NCBI GenBank assembly: GCA_021817185.1
Contig: JAKAVU010000001.1
Location: forward strand, 1 to 46,014
Length of the DNA: 46,014 nt
Reading direction: 5' to 3'
DNA from: a bacterium
GTDB lineage: Bacteria; Chloroflexota; Dormibacteria; UBA8260; Bog-877
Below are positions 36,439-43,956 of this stretch, in pieces. A model generated the notes under the pieces. It saw only the letters and a list, made by a program, of their open reading frames with translations, did no database searches and was not told the origin of the DNA. The position numbers were made by a program, and so were the translations under genes. Positions within the stretch are counted from its first letter, which is position 1, and every line of letters starts with the position of its first letter.

Positions 36439-37701
36439 ATGAGGAGGATGAGCGAATACAGCCGCCAGCAGCAGGAGCCGGGGCCCGAAGCGCCAAGGGC
36501 GGCCCGTCCGCGCCAAGTACACCGGTGCCAGAGATGCAACCGGCCGGTCAAGGCGAGGCAACAGTTCTGCGGGAGCTACTGCCAGCAGAAGTCCACGGCG
36601 GCCGCGCGGGAGACGGCGGCGGCGGCCGAGGCGGCGGCGAGGGTTGCGCTGCCAGTCCCCGTGGCTGCGGGTGAGAAGGGTTGCCGTTGGTGCCGGGGCC
36701 CGCTCCCCAACGCCCGCGCGGTCTTCTGCTCCCCCGGGTGCAGCTACTTGCAGCTGCAATCGCAGCGAGAGGCCCACGCTCTGAAGCGCGGCTCCCCTCC
36801 CGCCGCCCGGCTCTGCCCGGAGTGCGGCAAGCCGCTCACTGCGGCTCGGATGCAGTACTGCTCGGGCCACTGTCGGCAAGTGGCCTTTCGCGAGCGCCAC
36901 GGCCTGCCGGGCTCGGCCTGGGAGGACGTGGGGCTCCCGGCTGATGGCAAACCCCCCGCTCTCCCGCCCGGCCCCCCGCCGAGGCTCGCCGTGGAACTCG
37001 TCCCGGCGACAACCTGGTTTGACAACCTCCGAAAGCGTCTCCCGAAGTCCGAGTGGGACCGAATTCGGCATCAGGTGTATGCCGACGCGGGCAACCGATG
37101 TGAGCTTTGCGGCGGCAAGGGCAAGAAATGGCCGGTGGAATGCCACGAGCGGTGGCGGTACGACGATGACACCCACGTCCAGCACCTCGACGGGCTGATC
37201 GCCCTCTGTCCGTCGTGCCATCGGGTGAAGCACTTGGGCATGGCCAAGAGAGGAGGATGGCTCGACGGGACCATGTACCACCTCCAGAAGGTGAACGGGT
37301 GGGACCACGACACTACGGTGGCGCGCGCGAACGCCGCCTTTGCGATCTGGGCGGAGCGGAGCCACCACCAATGGACGGTGGACGCCTCCGCCGTGGAGCG
37401 TCAGTTCGGGGTCCGGTTGTCGGGCGAGGATCAGGGCCCGGCAGTTGTGGCCCCGGCCCCTCAGCCCTCCCTTCCTCCCGACCCAGCCTATGAGTCCGCG
37501 TGGTCGGCCATAGGAACGGCCCTGGACCTGGTGCTCGGTCCGAATGCTGGCAAGGTGCAGCGAGTCCTCGCCACCTCGCCCCACACCATAGCCGGGCTCG
37601 CCGCCGCAGTGGAGGCCATCGCGCTGCGACCGCCTCCCACGGGGTCCTCGCCGGAGCGGTGGCAAGCCGCAATTGCCGCCATGCGGTCGGTGACCAAGTG
37701 A
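36439..37701 (+). CDS. HNH endonuclease-like protein with three zinc fingers
   Basis: The 420-residue protein has three N-terminal CxxC...CxxxC fingers (CQRCNRPVKARQQFCGSYC; CRWCRGPLPNARAVFCSPGC; CPECGKPLTAARMQYCSGHC), then an HNH core (CELCGGKGKKWPVECHERWR, later LCPSCHRVKHLG) and a helical C terminus. It shares the HNH core with the protein at 21956 and the fingers with that at 25020, as if these genes share modules. ATG 36439 follows a TACGAT-like -10 directly, so it may be leaderless; ATG 36448 is an alternative. DNA-nicking or DNA-binding in transfer is an inference. Confidence 0.7.
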   Translation: MRRMSEYSRQQQEPGPEAPRAARPRQVHRCQRCNRPVKARQQFCGSYCQQKSTAAARETAAAAEAAARVALPVPVAAGEKGCRWCRGPLPNARAVFCSPGCSYLQLQSQREAHALKRGSPPAARLCPECGKPLTAARMQYCSGHCRQVAFRERHGLPGSAWEDVGLPADGKPPALPPGPPPRLAVELVPATTWFDNLRKRLPKSEWDRIRHQVYADAGNRCELCGGKGKKWPVECHERWRYDDDTHVQHLDGLIALCPSCHRVKHLGMAKRGGWLDGTMYHLQKVNGWDHDTTVARANAAFAIWAERSHHQWTVDASAVERQFGVRLSGEDQGPAVVAPAPQPSLPPDPAYESAWSAIGTALDLVLGPNAGKVQRVLATSPHTIAGLAAAVEAIALRPPPTGSSPERWQAAIAAMRSVTK

Positions 37702-38378
37702 ACGGTGACAGGAAGGCGCGGCGTGCGTCCACTCGCGCCCTCGGCGTTCGCATCACCGCCGAACAGTTCGCATGGCTCAGCCGCCAGCCCGGGACGCCCA
37801 GTTCTGTGATCCGGCGACTGTTGGATCGGGAGGTGGCTAGAGGGACCGCTGGCGGCCGGGGCAAGGTCAGCCGGGCGGAGCTGTTGGAAGTGGCGGCCCA
37901 GATCACCGACCTGGCAGAGCGGGCGGAGAATCAGTCTCCCACCCCGGGGGTGGAGGATGCCACCAAGAACGTCGGCCCACAGCCCGGCCTCGATGCGTCC
38001 CGCACTATGCGGCCCGTGGCCCCTGTGGGGGAGCTGGAGGCCGACGCTGTGGCCGTGGGGCCGCCTGCGCCTGTGGCTGAGCTGGAGCCAGCGCCGGAGG
38101 CCCTGGTGCTGGGGCTCTGGCCGGTCGGAAAGGCTCGTGTCCTGCTGGCGGACCTCGACCGAGTGCTCCACCTCACGGATACCGAGCTTGCCGAGCACCT
38201 GGCGGAGCGAGGCATCCCGCGGCCCATGTTCGACAGCTACCTGAAGCGCGAGCTGGGGAAGTGGCTGGGGACCGCCAAGGTCCCCCCTGCCGACCCGAGA
38301 GAAGCTGTGGCGGCCCTGGCCGCCGAGCTGAGAGATGCGCTGGCGAGCGGCGAGGCGGAGGCCGTCCCCGTCCCCTGA
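37698..38378 (+). CDS. RHH-domain accessory protein (MobC/ParG-like)
   Basis: GTG 37698 overlaps the HNH stop (GTGA). The N terminus has an RHH-like DNA-binding region (ALGVRITAEQFAWLSRQPGT, then PSSVIRRLLDREVARG). The rest is a Pro/Ala/Glu-rich linker and a C-terminal helical domain (LLADLDRVLHLTDTELAEHL; LKRELGKWLGTAKVPPAD). Proteins of this kind assist relaxases at oriT or regulate plasmids; the nearby oriT-like region fits. 226 residues. Confidence 0.6.
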   Translation: MNGDRKARRASTRALGVRITAEQFAWLSRQPGTPSSVIRRLLDREVARGTAGGRGKVSRAELLEVAAQITDLAERAENQSPTPGVEDATKNVGPQPGLDASRTMRPVAPVGELEADAVAVGPPAPVAELEPAPEALVLGLWPVGKARVLLADLDRVLHLTDTELAEHLAERGIPRPMFDSYLKRELGKWLGTAKVPPADPREAVAALAAELRDALASGEAEAVPVP

Positions 38379-38390
38379 GGCTGTGGGTGG

Positions 38391-38407
38391 CGAGCGGCAG
38401 CCGCTCG
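38391..38407 (+). terminator. Hairpin after the RHH gene
   Basis: CGAGCGGCAGCCGCTCG forms a 6-bp stem with a 5-base loop, 12 bases after the stop of the RHH gene. No T-tract follows, so terminator function is uncertain. Confidence 0.35.
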
Positions 38408-38475
38408 ACTGGTCAGCTCCGGGGTCCAGTGGCCAGTTCCTTGCTCCGGCCCGCCTGGCTTGAGAGTGGCCCCGT

Positions 38476-38536
38476 CCCCACGTGCCCACGACCCCCTGGC
38501 CCCGGAGGCCGATGTGCCCAGGTCCCGCCGGGGACA
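38476..38536 (+). repeat. 61-bp perfect direct repeat, copy 1 (parA promoter region)
   Basis: Identical over 61 bases to 39495-39555 (begins CCCCACGTGCCCACGACCCC, ends CCGGGGACA). It lies just upstream of the parA -10 element. With the following GGGCACACGTGG it also forms near-inverted arms to its own CCACGTGCCC. Candidate operator/centromere for the partition proteins. Confidence 0.85.
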
Positions 38537-38546
38537 CGGGCACACG

Positions 38547-38555
38547 TGGTATAGT
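38547..38555 (+). promoter_or_regulatory. Extended -10 of parA, leaderless
   Basis: TGG-TATAGT (extended -10, hexamer 38550-38555) lies 7 bases before the parA ATG, so transcription should start at or next to the ATG and give a leaderless mRNA, as is common in Actinobacteria. It follows the 61-bp repeat, which could be its operator. Confidence 0.6.
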
Positions 38556-38562
38556 TGATCCC

Positions 38563-39339
38563 ATGAGGACATGGCCCATCGTCACCGTCGCATCGCCGAA
38601 GGGCGGGATCGGCAAGACCACCCTCGCCTTCGAGCTGGCGGGTGCCCTGGGCGCGGTCCTGGTCGATCTCGACTGGGATGGAGGCGGAGCGACCGGGCGC
38701 TGGGGGGACTCTCCCGAGAGGCGGGTCCGCAGCGCCCTCTTGACTGGGTTGGTTCTCGGTTCCGGCCCCGCCCCCGGCTTCCTGAGTGCGGATGGCCGAC
38801 CGGGCCTGGTCCCGTCGGATACGCGCCTGGCGGAACTCACAGGTATCGAACCTGGCCGAGTGATCGACAGGCTCACCTCGTGGTCGAGGGAGTGGGGGCG
38901 GCCGGTGGTCGTTGACACCCACCCGGGGACCGGGGCCCTCTCGGACGGAGCCATAGCTGCCGCGCAGTGTGTCGTGGTGCCGATGGTTCTCGGAGAGATG
39001 GAGCTGGCGGCGCTCGCCAGCTTCCTGCGGATGAGGGCCGACTTCCCCCTCTTGCTGGTTCCCAACCGCTTCGCCGGTCGGGTCCGGGAGCGGCGGTTGC
39101 TCCGCCAGCTCTGGAACCTCACCCAGGCCTACAAGCTTGAGGTTGCGCCTCCCATCGGCGACCATCCCTGGCTGCCACACCGCGGCCGGCGGGCAGCCCT
39201 GGTGCTGACGCGCTCCCCGGGGAGCCAAGTCACCACGGCGGCCGATGAGTTCCGCATCGTGGCCGATGTGGTCCGTCAGAAAGTGGGGCTGGTCCCGGCG
39301 GTGTCCTCTGCGAACTCCCTGGAGGTGGCCCATGCCTGA
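38563..39339 (+). CDS. parA: ParA-like partition ATPase
   Basis: The 258-residue ATPase has the deviant Walker A KGGIGKTT with the second Lys upstream (SPKGGIGKTT, 11-20), VLVDLDWDGG and PVVVDTHPG. ParA proteins form ATP-dependent gradients on the nucleoid that segregate plasmids and ICEs. There is no HTH N terminus, which is the type Ib arrangement with a small DNA-binding partner; the next gene (8-base overlap) is such a partner. The two 61-bp repeats flank it. Confidence 0.85.
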   Translation: MRTWPIVTVASPKGGIGKTTLAFELAGALGAVLVDLDWDGGGATGRWGDSPERRVRSALLTGLVLGSGPAPGFLSADGRPGLVPSDTRLAELTGIEPGRVIDRLTSWSREWGRPVVVDTHPGTGALSDGAIAAAQCVVVPMVLGEMELAALASFLRMRADFPLLLVPNRFAGRVRERRLLRQLWNLTQAYKLEVAPPIGDHPWLPHRGRRAALVLTRSPGSQVTTAADEFRIVADVVRQKVGLVPAVSSANSLEVAHA

Positions 39340-39859
39340 CGTCCTGGACTCGATGATGGCGAAGGTCGGGGGTCGGGCCCAGCGCCCGCCGAAGGTGGCC
39401 GTCACGCCCTCCCTGCATCCGCGGACATGGGAGGGGCAGAGCCCAGCTTCAGGTTCGACTGACGAAGTGAGCGCGGTGGACGCCGAGCCCACGACCCCAC
39501 GTGCCCACGACCCCCTGGCCCCGGAGGCCGATGTGCCCAGGTCCCGCCGGGGACATAGGGACCGGGGGACAGTGGCCCAGGTGCCCACCAAGGCAGCCGG
39601 AGCGTATGCGCCTCGGCGGGGCAAGGTGCAGCTCCGCGCGGATCAGGAGTCCTGGCTCAACGGCCTCGTCGCCGACGCCATGCGCGAGGGGGTGAGGGTC
39701 AGCGAAGGGGACGTGCTCCGGCTGGCACTCGACCGCCTGCGGGCCGGTGGGGCTGGATGGTCGGAGTTGCGCGACGCCGTGGCTGGGGAGATCAGGGCGC
39801 GGACGCGGCGGCGCGCAACCCCCGGGGTCAGTCGCCGAGAGGAAGGGGAAGCTGGTTGA
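39332..39859 (+). CDS. ParB-like centromere-binding partner (RHH type)
   Basis: The 175-residue protein has a disordered N-terminal half, part of which is encoded by the second 61-bp repeat, and a C-terminal domain with RHH character (KVQLRADQESWLNGLVADAM, then SEGDVLRLALDRLRAGG). GGAGGTG precedes the ATG, which lies within the end of parA. Small RHH proteins of this type (ParG/ParR-like) bind centromeres and repress the par promoter. The role is by context; the fold is by pattern. Confidence 0.6.
   Translation: MPDVLDSMMAKVGGRAQRPPKVAVTPSLHPRTWEGQSPASGSTDEVSAVDAEPTTPRAHDPLAPEADVPRSRRGHRDRGTVAQVPTKAAGAYAPRRGKVQLRADQESWLNGLVADAMREGVRVSEGDVLRLALDRLRAGGAGWSELRDAVAGEIRARTRRRATPGVSRREEGEAG
39495..39555 (+). 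repeat. 61-bp perfect direct repeat, copy 2 (inside the ParB-like gene)
   Basis: Identical to 38476-38536, 1019 bases downstream. Here it is inside a reading frame and encodes part of the N-terminal half of the ParB-like protein (the segment around RAHDPLAPEADVPRSRRG). Confidence 0.85.
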
Positions 39860-40079
39860 CCGGGGCCTGGGGGATGGCCACGACGGTGAGCGCCCCGCAG
39901 TCGTCGATCCTCACCCGCCAGAGGCCGACTGAGACGCTGCCCTCGGGCGCGCCCTGGGCTGCGGCGCGGAGTGTGGCCGCCGCCCTATCGGCCCGGTCTT
40001 GGGCGCGAGCCATGGAGTTCTCCGCCCGGTAGTAGGTCCGGGCTGCCCTGGCCACGGCGAGCGGTGCTGGTGATCTCAC
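39828..40079 (-). CDS. Small hypothetical protein, 83 residues
   Basis: Read from GTG 40079, with a TAGCGT -10-like element 7 bases before it, so probably leaderless. The product is helical at first (YYRAENSMARAQDRADRAAA) and then beta-like (GLWRVRIDDCGALTVVAIP). The C-terminal stretch overlaps the convergent ParB-like gene by 32 bases. A decayed copy of this gene, including the upstream element, occurs at 41883-41988, which supports its being a real gene. Function unknown. Confidence 0.5.
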   Translation of the reverse strand: MRSPAPLAVARAARTYYRAENSMARAQDRADRAAATLRAAAQGAPEGSVSVGLWRVRIDDCGALTVVAIPQAPVNQLPLPLGD

Positions 40080-40342
40080 GTCCCAACGCTACCCCTGGCG
40101 CAGGCCGGGGATATGTGATTGGAGCACCTGCGAGGCGGTCGCTGAGGCCTCCACCACGGCGGTCCTCGCTTCACGCTTCACGATTCATGGTCCATGTTGT
40201 GGGGGATTTGATCCCTAAGGCTCCGGGGTACACTGCCGTCAGTCGCCGGCCCCGACCAACGGGCCAGCGCCACCACAGTCCCCAAGGGGACAGGCATGCG
40301 CTCTGTGGGCGCGCCCTGGTGGCTGGCTAAGGAGGTGGCTGA

Positions 40343-41713
40343 ATGGCCCGCTTTGCCTTTGATCCCGAGCGTCCTTGCTCCGACTGTGGGCTCCTGCATC
40401 CGACCCTGACCCGAGCCGAGTGTCCGGTCCGGCGGCATGCCGAAGAGGCGCGGGCTGAGGAAGAGGAGCGAGATGATGAGGTCCGGGAGAGGGTAGAGGC
40501 CGCTATCGAGGCAGAGCGGGAACGGCAGGCAGCCGTCCCGGAGTCTCTAGAGACCCGCGCGATGTCTGCGGTGGCGGGGGCCTCCGAGGCGGTCCGGGCC
40601 GAGGTCGAGGCGGTTGCTAGACGGCTGGAAGGAATTCCCGAAGACGAGGCCACGCACCTGCGCGCGTGGATGCGCCTGATGGCGGCCCTGCCGTGGGACG
40701 AGCAGCCCGCCAAGCACCGGCCCGCTCCGGCGGCCCTGCGGGCGCTCGACGCGGCCCATGGCGGGCACGCCGACGTGAAGGCCATCCTGGCCGACCGGGT
40801 GGCGGCTCAGGCCCACCTGGAGAGGCGCGGGGACGGGGAGCACCGCCTGCGGCCTCTGCTGTTTGTGGGGCCTCCGGGCACGGGCAAGACCACGCTAGCA
40901 CGCGCCATGGCAGACGCCCAGGGCCTCCCGTGCGAGGTGGTGTCGGTGCCCATGGCTGCGTTCGACGAGGCGTACATCGCCGGCTGCGACCGCGTGTACG
41001 GGTCAGCGGAGCCCGGCGTCATCATCCGGGCGATCCGGCGGACGGGGACGGCCCGGCTGGTGGTGGTGCTCGACGAGATAGACAAGGCCGGGTACGGCTG
41101 GCACGGCGGCTCGTCCACGGCGTGGCTGCTGGAGCTGCTGGGCTCGACCACCTGGACCGACCGGTACGTCGGGGTGCCGTTCCCGACGGCGGGGATGGTG
41201 TTCGTGGCGACGGCGAACGAGACCGACTCGATCCCCGCGCCCCTGCTGGACCGCTGCGAGGTGGTGGAGGTCGAGGGTCTGACGGCGGCCGAGCGTTTGG
41301 AGGTGGCCCACTCGCACCTGTGGCCCCGGCTGCTCGACGCGTACGGGCTCGCCCGGCGGGTGGTGCCGTTGAGCGCGGAGGCGCTGGACCTGGTGGTCAC
41401 CGGGTACGCCGCCCCGGGTGAGGACGGGCTGCGGGGAGTGGAGACCCGCATGGAGGCCCTGGTTTGCCGGGCCATCGCTCAGGGAGCGCCGGTCCGGCGG
41501 GTGTGGATCGTGCCGGAGTTCGTGGAGGCCCGGTTGGGCCCGCTGCCCGAGGGCGAGCCCGAGGTGGTCCAGCGGCGGGCTATCGGGTTCGGGCCGCCAC
41601 GAACGGTGCCGGGGCCCGAGAGCTTGGGAGGTGTGTCTGCGGTGTCGGGGCTCAGGCTGCCAAAGCCCCGGGTGCAGGATCGACCCCCGGTGCGGGTGTT
41701 TGGGGAGCGGTGA
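40343..41713 (+). CDS. Lon-like AAA+ ATPase without protease domain
   Basis: The 456-residue protein has a short zinc-type N terminus (C12, C15, H19, C27, H32), a charged coiled coil, the Lon-like helix LRAWMRLMAALPW before the ATPase, and a Lon-type AAA+ domain: Walker A GPPGTGKT (176-183), Walker B VVVLDEID (240-247), sensor ATANETDSIPAPLLDRCEVV. In Lon a Ser-Lys peptidase domain would follow; here only a 100-residue tail follows. AAGGAGG is 6 bases before the ATG. It may unfold or remodel a partner protein. A fragment of a related gene is at 31512-31587. Confidence 0.85.
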   Translation: MARFAFDPERPCSDCGLLHPTLTRAECPVRRHAEEARAEEEERDDEVRERVEAAIEAERERQAAVPESLETRAMSAVAGASEAVRAEVEAVARRLEGIPEDEATHLRAWMRLMAALPWDEQPAKHRPAPAALRALDAAHGGHADVKAILADRVAAQAHLERRGDGEHRLRPLLFVGPPGTGKTTLARAMADAQGLPCEVVSVPMAAFDEAYIAGCDRVYGSAEPGVIIRAIRRTGTARLVVVLDEIDKAGYGWHGGSSTAWLLELLGSTTWTDRYVGVPFPTAGMVFVATANETDSIPAPLLDRCEVVEVEGLTAAERLEVAHSHLWPRLLDAYGLARRVVPLSAEALDLVVTGYAAPGEDGLRGVETRMEALVCRAIAQGAPVRRVWIVPEFVEARLGPLPEGEPEVVQRRAIGFGPPRTVPGPESLGGVSAVSGLRLPKPRVQDRPPVRVFGER

Positions 41714-42128
41714 GGGCAGGAGCGTGCTAGGCCTCTGGGCCGGAGCCTGCCTCACGGGTGCGGGGGTTGCAGTGACGCTGCGTTCGAGGTCAGCCTCGCC
41801 TTGGAGGCACTCCCCACACGCGGGGGGTACGGCACGGGCTTCTGACGGAGGCCGGGGCGGCAGGTCCCCGGCCACTTACCCCCTACGGCGGAAGGGGCAG
41901 CTGGTCCACACCGATCTGCGGCCCAGCCCGGCGGCCCACTCGTCCCGGTCCGGCCCCTGGCCACCGCGACCAGTGCCGGTGATCTCACAGCCCAAAGCTA
42001 CCCTCGCCCTTCGGGTTGCCTCCCCATTGAGCTAGCGGGCGACAAATCGACCAGGCCATGAGTCTTAGTCGGCTTAGTGTCCGCATCCGGCGAGCGCGCG
42101 TGTTGGTCGCCGTGGCACAATCACGTTG
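41714..42128. other. Intergenic region with a decayed gene copy
   Basis: About 415 bases. Its centre holds a decayed copy of the gene at 39828-40079 (see 41883-41988). The rest, 41714-41882 and 41989-42128, shows no gene. The boundary to the less GC-rich cassette lies near 42.1 kb. Confidence 0.4.
41883..41988 (-). pseudogene. Decayed copy of the 83-residue protein gene
   Basis: From GTG 41988 the first 11 codons (VRSPALVAVAR) and about 20 upstream bases (TAGCTTTGGG before GTG, against TAGCGTTGGG in the intact gene) match the gene at 40079. The last codons (VDQLPLPP then TAG) match its end, but the middle is deleted and the frame is shifted. The AAA+ gene lies between the intact and decayed copies. 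Confidence 0.55.
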
Positions 42129-42965
42129 ATGGCTCCGCACCCGAAGCGACTCGGGCAGGCACTCCCCGCGTTTGACCGGCCCCCTGTCACAGAGGTCATC
42201 ATCGGCTTGGCGTTCGAACCGATCCCGACGCTGACAGGGGCTATGGTTGGGCGGATTTTCCCTGACTACCAAGTCAACTCGGAGCAACCCCTCTACATAC
42301 CGCTCGCGGAACGGTTCGGTCCCTCCTCCGGCTTGCCCCAAATCGGGATCCAGTTGCTCCCGACGCCGCCAGGAGCAAGACAATGGCTCGCATCCGAGGG
42401 CGGCGCGCACCTCCTCCAGGTTCAGCGAGACTGGATGGGGCAGAACTGGCGTCGCCAGTCGGCTGATGAGGTCTACCCACACTTCGACGAAGTTCGCGCA
42501 GCTTTATGCCGAAACTGGGGCCAATTCACCACCTACCTTTCGTTGCACGATATGGGCTCTCCGAAGGTCACGCAGTGTGAGGTGACCTACGTGAATGCGA
42601 TCAGCCCCGACGGGATGTGGAGTTCGTTCGGTGATATCGACCGCGTATTCATGGTGGCACGCCGTCGCGCCGCTCATGCATTCCTTCCAAGACCCGACGA
42701 CGAAACGATTCAGCTACGCTATTCCATCCCCGCCCAAGGCCGCGACGAGCCCGCAGGCAGGCTCCATGTGTCCATACAGCCGGCACTTCGTCAGCCGGGT
42801 CCCGAGGCCATATTCGTCATGACACTAACTGCTCGAGGGGTCCCCCTTTCTCAGAGCGACCCCGGACCCTTCTTATTCTTAGACATCGCCCATGAGTGGA
42901 TAGTGAGGGGATTCGTCGATCTCACGACCGCCAGAATGCATGAGGTGTGGGGACGCAGTGCTTGA
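42129..42965 (+). CDS. TIGR04255 family protein
   Basis: The 278-residue protein has the start of the TIGR04255 family (FDRPPVTEVIIGLAFEPIPT) and the LLQVQRDWMGQNWR block, then a beta-rich second half. The family is sporadically distributed on mobile and variable regions and its function is unknown. It starts a three-gene cassette (8-base overlap to the next gene, which then abuts the third) whose DNA appears less GC-rich than its neighbours, which suggests separate acquisition. ATG 42129. Confidence 0.7.
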   Translation: MAPHPKRLGQALPAFDRPPVTEVIIGLAFEPIPTLTGAMVGRIFPDYQVNSEQPLYIPLAERFGPSSGLPQIGIQLLPTPPGARQWLASEGGAHLLQVQRDWMGQNWRRQSADEVYPHFDEVRAALCRNWGQFTTYLSLHDMGSPKVTQCEVTYVNAISPDGMWSSFGDIDRVFMVARRRAAHAFLPRPDDETIQLRYSIPAQGRDEPAGRLHVSIQPALRQPGPEAIFVMTLTARGVPLSQSDPGPFLFLDIAHEWIVRGFVDLTTARMHEVWGRSA

Positions 42966-43500
42966 CCTCATATCGAGTACTGCTACTGATCCATCCTCCG
43001 TGGCTGCCGGATATGTTTGTCTCCCGCTCCCAAGGACCCTGAGTCGAGAGGCGACCCTCTCGTGGACTCTCCACACGCTTCACGATGCTTCGGGAGCCTT
43101 CGATCAGCCAGAGGGCACGGGAGAGGCGTCGCCGGCGGCTCCGGCTGAACTTGACGCTCTAGAAGCCCGCTTCGAACACCTGGTCGGCCTTCCGTCCAAC
43201 TGGGACTCCTACGGCGGACAACCGATAAACCGCCAATGGGCAGAGCGGGCGCTACGCCTAGCACGGGTGCTCTTGGTGGCTGGAATTCCTACCCCGAGTG
43301 TTGTCCCGACTCCTAACGGGGGAATCCAGTTGGAGTGGCATCGGCGGGACTTGGATCTTGAACTTGCTATTGAGTCGGACTTCGCGATGGAGTTCTATTG
43401 TCAGCACCGGGGAGTCGAGGAAGAAGGAGTAGTGGGCCAAGACCTCGGGCCGATTCTGCGCTTCCTAGACGAGCTGCGCTTGGCTGCGCCAGCAGCATAG
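42958..43500 (+). CDS. Hypothetical protein of the TIGR04255 cassette
   Basis: The 180-residue product contains the pattern LPSNWDSYGGQPINRQWAER, then PTPSVVPTPNGGIQLEWHRR and LDLELAIE. The 'NWDSYGG ... PTPNGGIQLEW' arrangement is a recurring motif in small proteins of unknown role near mobile genes. GTG 42958 overlaps the upstream gene; an ATG at 42940 would add 6 residues. Function not known. Confidence 0.6.
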   Translation: MLDLISSTATDPSSVAAGYVCLPLPRTLSREATLSWTLHTLHDASGAFDQPEGTGEASPAAPAELDALEARFEHLVGLPSNWDSYGGQPINRQWAERALRLARVLLVAGIPTPSVVPTPNGGIQLEWHRRDLDLELAIESDFAMEFYCQHRGVEEEGVVGQDLGPILRFLDELRLAAPAA

Positions 43501-43896
43501 ATGAGTGCGCCGGCAAGCGTGCTCCGAAGGATTCCTGACGAGAGCTCCGCGCTGCGACGGATCAATCCAGACTGGTACGTGGACGATGGTGAAGGTGGGC
43601 GAAGAATATCGAGCATGGCGTTTCAACTGAAGGCTGGTGGGATCTCCGTCGGCTTAGAGTGCATCCTGGTCGCCATGCGCTTGCCTTTCGATGTGATGGT
43701 TGCAAGTCACCCATCCTACGGTTTGGCTGCTGTTCGAATACGGATGGTCCGCGAGGACTTAGGGCTCGAAGTCAGTCATGATCCTACTGAAGCAGAGCCC
43801 TGGCACGGGGGGATTCACGGAAAGATCACCCGGGCATGCCGCAACAAGTTGGCGGTGGCCGCCACCTCCGGCCTCACCATCGAGCCGCAACGTTAA
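43501..43896 (+). CDS. Third protein of the TIGR04255 cassette
   Basis: The 131-residue protein starts directly after the previous stop. Its first half (LRRINPDWYVDDGEGGRRISS, with MAFQ after it) has the 'RRI...RxSSxAF' pattern of small cytosolic proteins found beside unknown two- or three-gene modules. The end is basic (CRNKLAVAATSGLTIEPQR). No toxin or nuclease residues are recognisable. Function not known. Confidence 0.6.
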   Translation: MSAPASVLRRIPDESSALRRINPDWYVDDGEGGRRISSMAFQLKAGGISVGLECILVAMRLPFDVMVASHPSYGLAAVRIRMVREDLGLEVSHDPTEAEPWHGGIHGKITRACRNKLAVAATSGLTIEPQR

Positions 43897-43956
43897 CGCG
43901 GGCGGGGGCGGGCACGCTTCGTCGCGGTAAGTGCCGAGGATCGGATCGTGTGAGAC

